A stretch of 64,000 bases of DNA from assembly GCF_003269295.1 (NCBI RefSeq), contig NZ_QLTT01000006.1, positions 1-64,000 of the forward strand. The letters are read 5' to 3'. Made by a program: the position numbers and the translations under genes. This DNA comes from Lentzea atacamensis. Its GTDB lineage: Bacteria > Actinomycetota > Actinomycetes > Mycobacteriales > Pseudonocardiaceae. Below are positions 32,456 to 40,006 of the stretch, one piece after another; position 1 is the first letter of the stretch; each line of letters begins with the position of its first letter. The notes beneath the pieces were generated by a model. The model saw only the letters and a list, made by a program, of their open reading frames with translations, was not told where the DNA came from and searched no databases.

Positions 32456-33325
32456 TCAGCGCCACGACGGGGCGAGGTCCTCTTCCGCCTGAACGACCAT
32501 CGACTCCAGCCGCGGACCCCCGAACGTGGTGACCATGGCGACGTCCGCGGCGTCCCGGCCGCGGCCGATGACGACACGTCCCTTGCGAGGCTCGTTGTTG
32601 CGCGGGTCGAAGGTCCACCAGCGGTCCCCCAGCCAGACCTCCATCCACGCCGCGAAGTCCATCGCCGCGTCGCCGGGTGGCACGTCCAGGTCCGGCAGGT
32701 AGCCGAAGACGTACCGGGCGGGGATGTTGAGGGCGCGGCAGAACGAGATCGCCAGGTGCGTGAAGTCGCGGCACACGCCGAAGCCCGCCGCATTGACGTC
32801 GGCTGCGGTGGACAACGCGGTGGAGGTGCCGTAGCCGAATTTCAGCGATTCGTGGACGTGCCGGCAGATCTCCTGCACCCTGCCGTAGCCGCGCGGGTGA
32901 GCGCCGAACCTCGACCACGCCTCGTCGCCCAGCACGTCGGACACGCAGTACCGGCTGGGCAGCGTGTACAGCAGCACGTCGTCCGGAAGAGCGTCGGGCA
33001 GCATCTCCGGCACGCTCTCGTCCACGTCCTCCGCCCTGTCCGGCACGTCCACCCACGCGCTGTAGTGCACTGTGGACAGACCTTGGGGAAGCACGACACG
33101 GGTGCTGCGGTTGCCGTACAGGTCGAGGTGGTGCCTCATCGGGACGTCCGGCTTCACGTCCAGGTTCTCGTGACTCAGCCGCACGTCCGCGCTCCAGAGC
33201 GGCTTCACCAGGAAGATCGCCGGTGTGGGCACCTCGGCACGGTAGGTGAACGCACAACCGACGCGGAGCAGTCGGGTGCCCCACGTCAGCTGTACCGCGC
33301 CGGTGCCGTAGTGGCGCGAGTTCAA
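32456..33325 (-). CDS. Transglutaminase-like protein with altered catalytic His
   Basis: Protein of 289 residues: an N-terminal beta domain (about 1-140) and a transglutaminase core with the nucleophile cysteine in GFGVCRDFTHLA and the aspartate segment RWWTFDPRNN. Where the catalytic histidine is expected (DFHAW in classical members) the sequence is DFAAW, so histidine is replaced by alanine. Related families also vary here, so it may use another residue or be non-catalytic. TTG start overlaps the stop of the upstream small gene (TTGA), giving translational coupling. Cytoplasmic; the target is unknown. Confidence 0.8.
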   Translation of the reverse strand: MNSRHYGTGAVQLTWGTRLLRVGCAFTYRAEVPTPAIFLVKPLWSADVRLSHENLDVKPDVPMRHHLDLYGNRSTRVVLPQGLSTVHYSAWVDVPDRAEDVDESVPEMLPDALPDDVLLYTLPSRYCVSDVLGDEAWSRFGAHPRGYGRVQEICRHVHESLKFGYGTSTALSTAADVNAAGFGVCRDFTHLAISFCRALNIPARYVFGYLPDLDVPPGDAAMDFAAWMEVWLGDRWWTFDPRNNEPRKGRVVIGRGRDAADVAMVTTFGGPRLESMVVQAEEDLAPSWR

Positions 33326-33477
33326 CGCACCCGCTCCGGGATGTGGTCCAGCGCGCGCAACACGCGCACCGCGAGGTCCCGTGTGGCCTTGCCGCCGAGC
33401 TCGGTTCGCTCGGTCAACACGTCCTCGACCATCTTGAGCCTGCGCTCATACGCGGATGTGCAGGTCGATGTGGTCAT
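33322..33477 (-). CDS. Small DUF6307-like protein
   Basis: Protein of 51 residues, YERRLKMVEDVLTERTELGG then KATRDLAVRVLRALDHIPE, two amphipathic helices. It resembles DUF6307, a small actinobacterial family of unknown function; the name is from memory. ATG overlaps the stop of the DUF5994 gene (ATGA) and its own stop overlaps the TTG of the transglutaminase gene, so all three are coupled. GAGGAG lies 7 bases upstream. Too short to stand out among longer frames, but the double overlap is strong support. Confidence 0.75.
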   Translation of the reverse strand: MTTSTCTSAYERRLKMVEDVLTERTELGGKATRDLAVRVLRALDHIPERVR

Positions 33478-34007
33478 CCAACTCCTCGAGTCGTCTGTTC
33501 AGGTATGCAGGCACTGCCGGCTTCCACAGCGTCCACAGTGGACTCGTCCGTCACGCTGTCGTGAAGCAGAATCTCGACGGTGTCGGCGTTTTCGCGCTGG
33601 GCGGCGCACATCATGGCGCGGTGAGCGGCGGAGGGTTCGGTGTCCGGCGGAACGAGGAGCAGCGTCAGGTGGCGCCGGTCTCCCGCGACGACGTCCACGG
33701 TGTGCGGGGGCCTGGACCAGAAACCGCTGAGCCGCACCCGGACGCCGCGTGCGGCGATCTGGCGTGGCGCGGTGTCCCACTCGGTCAGGTTGTAGCTCAC
33801 CCGCGGGGTCTCGCCCAGCCGAACTGCCAGCACCGCGAGCAGCGCGGGCAGTTCGGCGGCGAGGTCCCGGGAACGTGGCCACCAAGCACCGTCGACATAC
33901 CCCGTGGTGAGCGCCTTCGGCCGCAACCGCAATCGCAGCGGATACCGAGGCTGCTCGTTGGCCGTGACAGCCGGAGGGGCCGTGGAATGGTGAGGAGCCG
34001 ACGTCAT
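33474..34007 (-). CDS. DUF5994 family protein
   Basis: Protein of 177 residues with a disordered N-terminal 20 residues, then LRLRPKALTTGYVDGAWWPR and RDLAAELPALLAVLAVRLG, YNLTEWDTAPRQIA and LLLVPPDTEPSAAHRAMM. These are hallmarks of DUF5994, a soluble actinobacterial family of unknown role. First gene of a three-gene coupled operon with the DUF6307-like and transglutaminase-like genes. The start at ATG 34007 precedes the disordered stretch. Confidence 0.8.
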   Translation of the reverse strand: MTSAPHHSTAPPAVTANEQPRYPLRLRLRPKALTTGYVDGAWWPRSRDLAAELPALLAVLAVRLGETPRVSYNLTEWDTAPRQIAARGVRVRLSGFWSRPPHTVDVVAGDRRHLTLLLVPPDTEPSAAHRAMMCAAQRENADTVEILLHDSVTDESTVDAVEAGSACIPEQTTRGVG

Positions 34008-34160
34008 GCCGGGACTCCCGTCTCCGGCCCGAAGTGGACCGGTTCAGGTTTCACCGAGTGCGACGTGGGCTTGAGCGCTCACGTGCGAGATGCTCTCGGT
34101 AGAATCGACCTTACACGCTTTCCGGCATGATCGACCGAAAAGTGGCTTCATTTCGAAAAT

Positions 34161-34628
34161 TCACGACCCGGCATTCGCCGTGGAATTTCCGGGCGAGGGC
34201 GCTGCGTCGTCAGGTGCGTAGCGTTCCATGCACTCGGCGAGATCCGACCAGCCCATGGGCCGTGCGTCCGCCGCCGGCGGCTGCCGGTCGCCCACGTGCG
34301 TCATGGCTTGGGTCACGAAATCCGCCACCGCCTCCGGTGCCTGCACGATGTCCCCGGAAAGGCGGGCGAGCACGATCAGGGGCTCGGCCGGATCGGTTTC
34401 GATCGACACCGCCCACCCCTGCGTCGCGCTCCAGACGAGCATGACGTCGCGGTCCGGATGGGCGACGGCGCGGCCGCCGAGTGCGATGTAGGCCGTCGCG
34501 GTGTCGGTGACCTCGAAGCTCGCGCCGTCGCGCGGCACGCCGAGAACCTCGGCGACCTTCCGCACGTAACGCTCGAGGGCTCCGGTCAGCAGGTGCGTGC
34601 CCTCTGACGTGGGCACGGTCGCTGTCAT
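34161..34628 (-). CDS. DUF6292 family protein
   Basis: Protein of 155 residues: LERYVRKVAEVLGVPRDG, TDTATAYIALGGR, HPDRDVMLVWSATQGWAVSI, then PLIVLARLSGDIVQAPEAVA. The order and motifs match DUF6292, a soluble actinobacterial family of unknown function. The C-terminal 30 residues are disordered. ATG 34628 follows a purine-rich GAAGATGGAG. It stands alone between the DUF5994 operon and a SARP fragment. Confidence 0.7.
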   Translation of the reverse strand: MTATVPTSEGTHLLTGALERYVRKVAEVLGVPRDGASFEVTDTATAYIALGGRAVAHPDRDVMLVWSATQGWAVSIETDPAEPLIVLARLSGDIVQAPEAVADFVTQAMTHVGDRQPPAADARPMGWSDLAECMERYAPDDAAPSPGNSTANAGS

Positions 34629-34939
34629 GCGGACTCCATCTTCCTCAGGTCGCTGCGAAGCCACCGCGGGCGCACAGACCGCGGAGGTGACGAAGCGAGT
34701 GGACGAGCCGAGCAACGACTCTGCGGCCCCACTGTAGCCGCTGGGCCCGAGATGACGCTCTCGCGGCGGCTGGCGCCGGGGTTCTGGCCGCCACATTTCT
34801 GGTCACCATTCGCTACGAGGAGATCGATCACGGCTGCCAGGTTTGAAAAGCTGCGCCAAGCCTGACGAAACTCCGCGAAACGCCGGAAAACGCTCTCCAC
34901 CGAAGGTCAGACTCGGAGATGACGACCGGATGGGGGCGC
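34629..34939. other. Non-coding 311-base gap
   Basis: Intergenic between the DUF6292 gene (minus) and the SARP remnant (plus). I see no convincing gene. The part nearest the SARP start has short direct repeats of the form CCGCGAAACG / CGCCGGAAAACG, possibly old regulator sites. Confidence 0.35.
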
Positions 34940-35215
34940 ATGGAGTTTCGCGTGATGGGGCCGGTGGAAGTGCGCTGCGACGACCGGGCGGAGGTGTTGT
35001 CCGGCCGGCTGCAGCGGACACTGCTCGGAGTGCTGCTGGCGCGGACGAACCAGCCGGTGCCGGTCGACGTGCTGACGGACGCGTTGTGGGGTGATCAGCC
35101 GGGTCCGAGGGCGCCCCAGAAGCTGCAGCTGCACGTGCATCGGCCGCGCGGCCTGCTGGACACGCCGGACCGGCTGTCGTTCGGCGAGACCGGCGGCGCC
35201 GGAGGGACCTTCAAC
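34940..35215 (+). pseudogene. SARP-type regulator, only N-terminal domain left
   Basis: Begins MEFRVMGPVEVRCDDRAEVL and LSGRLQRTLLGVLLARTNQP, the winged-helix DNA-binding start of SARP/AfsR regulators, and continues PVPVDVLTDALWGDQP to about residue 85. The bacterial transcriptional activation domain and everything after are missing; near 35215 the sequence switches to the end of the immunity gene on the other strand. SARPs activate biosynthetic clusters; this one is dead. Confidence 0.7.
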
Positions 35216-35227
35216 GTGCGACCTAGA

Positions 35228-35632
35228 TCAGAAGTCGACGGGGGCCGCGTCCTCGAAGCCCTGCTGGTCCCGATGGCGCCGGCAGACCTCGTCGACCACG
35301 TCCTGGTCGAGTTCGGGCGCCACCCAGTCGTGGGCGGCCATCCGGTCGAGGAACTCGGCGGGCAACTCCACGTGGTGATTCGTCACGTAGTACGCCAGCG
35401 AGTTGGGCCAGATCCATTCCCCGTCCGTCCGAAGCGCGAACTGGGCGATCGGCCCGGCCTGCTCGTCGAGGAGGTCGTTCTCCCAACCGGGAGAAGCCAG
35501 GAAAACCTGCCCCTGCTCCAGATAACGAACCGCGGACGAGGCCCACTCCGGCGCTGCGGACCTGCTCGTGGCCGCCACGTCATCCGCCGTCTCGAAGAAT
35601 CCGGCTTCCTTCAGCGGTCCGCCCTGCGTCAC
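35228..35632 (-). CDS. Immunity protein of Hint-toxin module 1
   Basis: Protein of 134 residues, acidic, mixed alpha/beta, containing WENDLLDEQAGPIAQFALRT, DGEWIWPNSLAYYV and VELPAEFLDRMAAHDW. It is close to the second, frameshifted copy at 36966-37369. Its start overlaps the stop of the toxin gene by 4 bases, the standard toxin-immunity arrangement. I do not recognise a named immunity family. It appears intact, unlike the toxin gene before it, which fits selection to keep immunity. Confidence 0.7.
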   Translation of the reverse strand: MTQGGPLKEAGFFETADDVAATSRSAAPEWASSAVRYLEQGQVFLASPGWENDLLDEQAGPIAQFALRTDGEWIWPNSLAYYVTNHHVELPAEFLDRMAAHDWVAPELDQDVVDEVCRRHRDQQGFEDAAPVDF

Positions 35633-36555
35633 CTGCCACCTCCCGGCCTGAAGCCCCGCCAGCGGCCACCGCTGTCGCCGCTCTTGCGCACGGGGGCACC
35701 GTCACGCCCCATATTGTGACCGCCGTCCTCCCACACATACAGGTAGCCCTCCGGTGCCAGGACGTTCTGTCCCAGCTTGTTCGCGAGGTCCTGAGCGAAC
35801 GACCCCGAGACGGAGCCTGTGTTGCAGGAGCAGAGCCGGACCGGGCCGCCGGGATAGTTCGGCGAGTTCTGGATCATGCGGGCGAGCACCCGGTGGTCGA
35901 TCAGGTCCGTGCCACCCTCGGCCGCGTCGTAGTCCGGGGCGACACCGCGCGGTGACCCGTGGACCCAGACATCGTCGTAGTCCTCGAATCCCTCGACCGA
36001 CTTCTGCCTGGGGATGCTCTTCTGCACCTTGTCCTCCGGCAGCATGAAGACGGTCGGGCCGCACGGGTTGCCGTTCGGCTTGTCGTCCTCGTTGTGGGCA
36101 AGGACTGGCGCCGACTCCCGCGAGCTCGCCACGTAGTACGTGTGCAGCCCGTCGACCGTGAAGTTGTGGACCTTGTGCAGCCATTGCGCGCCCCGGTCAC
36201 GCCCCGTGACCGGGTCGGTTGCCAGGACGTACTCGGCCGCAGATTCTCGATCTTCTTGCGCGAGCCGTCGGCCATCAGGACCAAGGTTCCGGGCACTAAG
36301 CTGTTCGAGGACGCCCACGGCACCCGGCGCCTTGCAAAGCCTCCTGCTTCGAACTCTTGCCCTTGCCGGACGTCCGCTTCTTCTTGCGGCCGCCACCGGC
36401 GATGTCGACCAGGTTGTCCACATACGACAGAACGGACATCGCCACGGTTTCCGCGACGTGTGCCTGCGCGGCCTCCTCACCACTTCCTCGCCGACGCCCA
36501 GGATCGCGGTCTTGATCGACTCGTGGACCTCACTGGCGGCGCAGGCCGCCGACAC
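35629..36555 (-). pseudogene. Polymorphic toxin module 1: broken Hint plus toxin domain
   Basis: The N-terminal carrier survives as fragments in two frames (ASEVHESIKTAILGVGEEVV, then HVAETVAMSVLSYVDNLVDI). A Hint start (SLVPGTLVLMADGSRKKIEN) lies in another frame. After EYVLATDPVTG it jumps to the Hint end (HNFTVDGLHTYYV, LAHN), so the middle of Hint is deleted. The C-terminal toxin (about 115 residues) is continuous: DYDDVWVHGSPRGV, then RLCSCNTGSVSGSFAQDLAN and LGQNVLAPEGYLYVW. The hydrophobic-His-Gly and later Ser-Cys blocks resemble clan CD (caspase/C80-like) cysteine peptidases; this is inference. The intact immunity gene follows. Confidence 0.65.
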
Positions 36556-36928
36556 CGTCTGAGCCGCATCGCGGGCACCGAGCCACCGGTGCTCGACGTG
36601 GCACTGGTGGGTTCGTGCGTCAGCCTCGGCCGGCGGGCGGGGCTGCGGCAGTTCGCCCGCAAGGACGACTCCGCGTTGAACTTCTACTTCGGCGGCCGCG
36701 TGGGCCTACAAGGAGCTGACGTGCAAGCTCGGGGTGGCGAAGATCCGCCGGGAGACCCGCAAGCCGGGCTCGCTGTTGTGGGCCAAGGGCGGGCCACGAC
36801 CGGCTGGATCATCCGATGTGGATGGTGCTGCCGTTCACGGTCACTTGAAGAGAATGACGTAGACCGCGCTCATGCCACTGGTTCACGAACAGCGTGTAGG
36901 AGGCTGGGACGACTCCGACTTGTGGCAG
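36556..36928. other. Gene debris between toxin modules
   Basis: No intact gene. A plus-strand stretch at about 36585-36710 reads VLDVALVGSCVSLGRRAGLR and KDDSALNFYFGGR, which looks coding but has neither start nor continuation; another piece reads AYKELTCKLGVAKIRRETRK. Neither can be assigned. Confidence 0.4.
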
Positions 36929-36960
36929 AGGGCCCCTCCGGCGGCGCCGGAGAGGCCCTC
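36929..36960 (-). terminator. Hairpin after immunity copy 2
   Basis: GAGGGCC.CTCCGGCG pairs with CGCCGGAG.GGCCCTC over about 15 bases with one mismatch. No T-run, as is common for actinobacterial terminators. It lies just past the stop of the immunity gene copy at 36966. Confidence 0.5.
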
Positions 36961-36965
36961 GACGA

Positions 36966-37369
36966 TCAGTTGGCGTCGTTCAGGCGTGTCCCATCCTGTC
37001 TACGCTGCCCCAAGTACCGGTCGCAGATCTCGTCCAGCGCGTCCTCGTCCAACTCCGGCACGTCCCAGTCGCGCGATGCCATGTGCTCGACGAATTCGGC
37101 GGGCAGCTCCACGTGATAGGTCTTCACGTAGTCCGCCAACGAGCTGGGCCAGATCCATTCCCCGTCTGTCAGGATCGCGGCCTGGCAGATCGGCCCGGCC
37201 TGTTTGTCAAGCAGGTCTTGTTCCCAGCTCGGGGAGGCCACGATCTCCTCCCCACGCTCCAGGTAAAGAACAGTCGCTGACTCCAGTCCCGCGCTTCGGC
37301 GGTCTTCACGGCGGAGACGTCGTGCGCTGACGTGAAGAACCCGGCTTTCTTCAAGGGAACGTTCGTCAT
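36966..37369 (-). pseudogene. Immunity protein copy 2, frameshifted
   Basis: Starts MTNVPLKKAGFFTSAHDVSA in one frame. Near 37280-37295 it changes frame and continues SATVLYLERGEEIVASPSWE, DLLDKQAGPICQAAILTDGE and VELPAEFVEHMASRDWD. The full product would be about 134 residues and is clearly a duplicate of the intact immunity gene at 35228-35632. The start overlaps the stop of toxin copy 2 (TGATG). A one-base change is enough to explain the break. Confidence 0.7.
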
Positions 37370-37985
37370 CACTTGTTGCGGCCCTTCCTCGGCGTGAAAC
37401 GAACCCGCTCGCCACCCTCCATGTCCTCCCAGAGCGGAGCGCCGTCGCCACTGACAGAATGCTGGCCGCGCTGGTAGACGTAGAGATACCCGGTAGGTGC
37501 GAGGACGTTCTGGCCCAGTGGTCCGCGAGCGACTGCGCGAACGTACCGGAGGCAGACCCGGTGTTGCACGAGCAGAGTCCGACCGGGCCACCTGGGTACC
37601 TCGCCGAGCTCTTGATCATCCGAGCGAGGAGACCACCCTTGATGTCGCGGGAGTCGGCGCCGATCCTCGTCCACAGCGAGGACACCAAGGGGAACCGGTA
37701 CGTGGGCTTCAGGTCGACAGCCTTGACCCAGCGCTTCTCCGACTCCACCCAGAACGGGTGCTCATCGGTCGCCTGAATCTTGCCGCCAGACGAGTCCTTC
37801 AGCTCGACCATCGTCCACACAAAGGTCTTGGTGCGGACCTCGGTGACCTTGCGCGCACCGCTCTCGCCCGTGGTCGGGTCGGTCGCCAGGACGTATTCGC
37901 CCGCTCGCAGGTTCTCGATCTTTTGCGCGAACCGTCGGCCGTCAGGACCAAGCTGGCCCTCGCCCTTCGACGTCACGTTCCGCGC
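37369..37985 (-). pseudogene. Polymorphic toxin module 2: Hint fused to toxin end
   Basis: Reads LGPDGRRFAQKIENLRAGEY, VLATDPTTGESGARKVTEVR and TDEHPFWVESEKRWVKAVDL, a good Hint (hedgehog/intein) autoprocessing core. It then passes directly into the second half of the toxin domain (GGLLARMIKSSARYPGGPVG, LCSCNTGSASGTFAQSLAD). The His-Gly block present in copy 1 is missing, so the toxin would be inactive. Near 37505-37515 the frame changes and ends GQNVLAPTGYLYVYQRGQHS and a lysine/arginine tail. The N-terminal carrier is absent; the sequence begins at a junction with a plus-strand gene end. Confidence 0.65.
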
Positions 37986-37987
37986 GA

Positions 37988-38178
37988 GCACCGGCTCTGC
38001 GGGCGGCAACGAGCAGCGGATCTTCGCCAACTCCGGCGAGGGCTACTTCCTGCTGATCGACTCACCGCCGTACTCGTCCGACCAGACGCAGGCGATGCCG
38101 GCGGATGCGTCGACCTCGCTGTCGAAGTCGAGCGTGGACGCCCCCGCCAAGGCGACCAAGCAGAGCAGCACCAGGTAA
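37988..38178 (+). pseudogene. C-terminal fragment of an unknown forward gene
   Basis: About 60 codons with strongly GC-ending codon use: STGSAGGNEQRIFANSGEGY, FLLIDSPPYSSDQTQAMPAD and a Ser/Lys-rich tail, then a stop and a strong terminator. There is no start; upstream is the minus-strand Hint remnant. It seems to be the end of a secreted or surface protein cut by the toxin module. The family is not recognised. Confidence 0.5.
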
Positions 38179-38191
38179 CACCGCTCTGCTG

Positions 38192-38223
38192 AGGAGGGGC
38201 TGCCCGATCGGGCAGCCCCTCCT
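38192..38223. terminator. Bidirectional terminator hairpin
   Basis: Perfect 15-base stem AGGAGGGGCTGCCCG / CGGGCAGCCCCTCCT around a 2-base AT centre. It lies between the stop of the forward fragment (38178) and that of the convergent zinc-ribbon gene (38232), serving both. Confidence 0.85.
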
Positions 38224-38231
38224 TCGTCTGT

Positions 38232-38969
38232 CTAGAGACCTGGCTCTGCGACGCGCACGAGGATGGCACCGCATTCTTCGCAGCGCACGATCTCGTCCGC
38301 GCCCGCTTCCTTCAGCTTCGACACCGCGCCGCGGTCGAGCTCGATCCGGCACGCGCCGCAACGGCGGGACTGGAAGGGCGCCGCGCCGATGCCGCGCTGC
38401 TCGCGCTGGCGGTCGTAGAGCTTCAGCAGGTCGTCCGGGAGGCCCTTGGCCATCATCGAGCGGTCGGCGCTGCGCCTGGTCTCGGTCGACTCCAGGTCGG
38501 CGAGGACGGCGTCGCGGCGGCTGGTGGCGTCCTCCAGGGCCTCACGGGCCTTGTCGAGCTCCACGCGGGCGAAGGAGACGTCGGCTTCGACGGCCTCGCG
38601 GCGTTCCATCAGCTCCAGCAGGTCGTCTTCGAGGACGCCCTGGCGGCGCTGCAGGGTGGCGAGCTCGTGTTCGAGGTCGGTGAGCTGCTTGGCGCCGACC
38701 GAGCCGGACTGCATCAGCTTGCGGTCGCGCTCCCCGCGGGCGCGGACCTGGTCGATCTCGGTCTCCTGGCGCTTCAGGTCGCGGTCCAGGTCGGTGAGCG
38801 TCGTCTCGATGGCCACCAGCGCGTCCTGCTTCGCGCGCACGAGCTGCTCGGCCGCGGCGATCTCGGCGATCTCGGGCAGCGTGCGGCGACGGTGGGTGAC
38901 ACGCGCCAGTTCGGCGTCGACCTCTGCCAGGTCGAGCAGCCTGCGCTGCACTGCGGGATCGGCTTTCAC
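38232..38969 (-). CDS. Coiled-coil C4 zinc-ribbon protein (Rv2229c-like)
   Basis: Protein of 245 residues: a long antiparallel coiled coil (about 1-195) and a C-terminal zinc ribbon with CGACRIELDRG and RCEECGAILVR. This is the DUF164-type family found beside nif3 across actinobacteria (Rv2229c in M. tuberculosis); it is thought to bind nucleic acid, but the role is unproven. The GTG start overlaps the nif3 stop (GTGA), with AGGAGG upstream. It is last in the cobC-nif3-zinc ribbon operon, before a strong terminator. Confidence 0.9.
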   Translation of the reverse strand: MKADPAVQRRLLDLAEVDAELARVTHRRRTLPEIAEIAAAEQLVRAKQDALVAIETTLTDLDRDLKRQETEIDQVRARGERDRKLMQSGSVGAKQLTDLEHELATLQRRQGVLEDDLLELMERREAVEADVSFARVELDKAREALEDATSRRDAVLADLESTETRRSADRSMMAKGLPDDLLKLYDRQREQRGIGAAPFQSRRCGACRIELDRGAVSKLKEAGADEIVRCEECGAILVRVAEPGL

Positions 38970-40006
38970 GCATGTCCTCCTGCTGCTGTTCTCGTCGCAC
39001 CGACGGTCCACGGGTCGGTCCGGCGGGTGGAGACGAGTACCTGGACCCTACCGCCGAAGGCCTCGCGCAGGATTTCCGCCGCCTGCTCGCACCACGGCCA
39101 CTCGCTGGCCCAGTGCGCCACGTCCACCAGCGCGGGGCCACCGGACTCGATGTGCTCGCTCGCGGGGTGGTGGCGCAGGTCGGCGGTGACGTAGGCGTCG
39201 ACGCCCGCGCGCTGCACCGTGCTCAGGAAGCTGTCGCCCGCGCCGCCGCACACCGCGACCCGCTTGATCAGGCGTTCCGGGTCGCCGGCGGCGCGCACGC
39301 CCTGCACCGTGGCGGGCAGGGCGTCGGCCACGCGCTGGGCGAAGACGCGCAACGGTTCCGCCTCCGGCAGCTCGCCGATGCGGCCAAGCCCGGTGTCACC
39401 CGGCAGGTCGGCGAGCTCCTGCACGGTGAAGTCCTCGTGCGGGTGCACGGCTCGCAGCGCCGCCAGGACGGCCGATCGCCGGGCCCTCGGCAGGACCACC
39501 TCGAGACGTGAGTCCTCCTGCTCGCCGATCGCGGCGGCGCCGGCGTCGGTGAGCGCCTTGAGCACCTGTTCCGCGTTCGTCACCGGCACGAACACGGTCA
39601 GCACGTCCATCGGTGCGCGGGACGCGGCGTCCAGCGGTCCGGTGATCGTGAGGCCGATGGCGCGGGCGAGCGCGTCCGAGACGCCGGGCAGAGCCGAGTC
39701 CGCGTTGGTGTGCGCGCAGTACAGGGCGGCGCGGTTGCGGATCAGCTTGTGCACCAGCGCGCCCTTGGGGTCGTCGGCCGGAACCCCGTTGACGCCGCGC
39801 AGAAGCAGCGGGTGATGTGCGAGAAGGAGCTGCGCGCCGCGTTCGACCGCCTCGTCCACAGTGGACGACGTCGGGTCGACGCAGACCAGCACGCGCGTGA
39901 CCTCCTCGGCCGGATCGCCGCAGACGAGGCCGACCGCATCCCACTTCTCGGCGGTCTTCGGCGGATACGCGGACTCCAGTGCCGCGATCACGTCGGCGAG
40001 CTTCAC
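38966..40006 (-). CDS. Nif3-like dinuclear metal centre protein
   Basis: Protein of 346 residues of the Nif3/YbgI family: KWDAVGLVCGDP and LLLAHHPLLLRGVN (metal histidines) at the N-terminus, CAHTNADSA, an inserted middle domain, and AVCGGAGDSFLSTV plus DVAHWASEW near the end, all conserved metal or core positions. The hexameric toroid binds two metals; the activity (often annotated GTP cyclohydrolase I type 2) is not settled. Overlaps cobC by ATGA and the zinc-ribbon gene by GTGA. Confidence 0.93.
   Translation of the reverse strand: MKLADVIAALESAYPPKTAEKWDAVGLVCGDPAEEVTRVLVCVDPTSSTVDEAVERGAQLLLAHHPLLLRGVNGVPADDPKGALVHKLIRNRAALYCAHTNADSALPGVSDALARAIGLTITGPLDAASRAPMDVLTVFVPVTNAEQVLKALTDAGAAAIGEQEDSRLEVVLPRARRSAVLAALRAVHPHEDFTVQELADLPGDTGLGRIGELPEAEPLRVFAQRVADALPATVQGVRAAGDPERLIKRVAVCGGAGDSFLSTVQRAGVDAYVTADLRHHPASEHIESGGPALVDVAHWASEWPWCEQAAEILREAFGGRVQVLVSTRRTDPWTVGATRTAAGGHA

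Noticed and set aside
34629..34900. A 91-codon minus-strand frame upstream of the DUF6292 gene
   Set aside because: It overlaps the leader of that gene, lacks a ribosome site and shows no recognisable domain.
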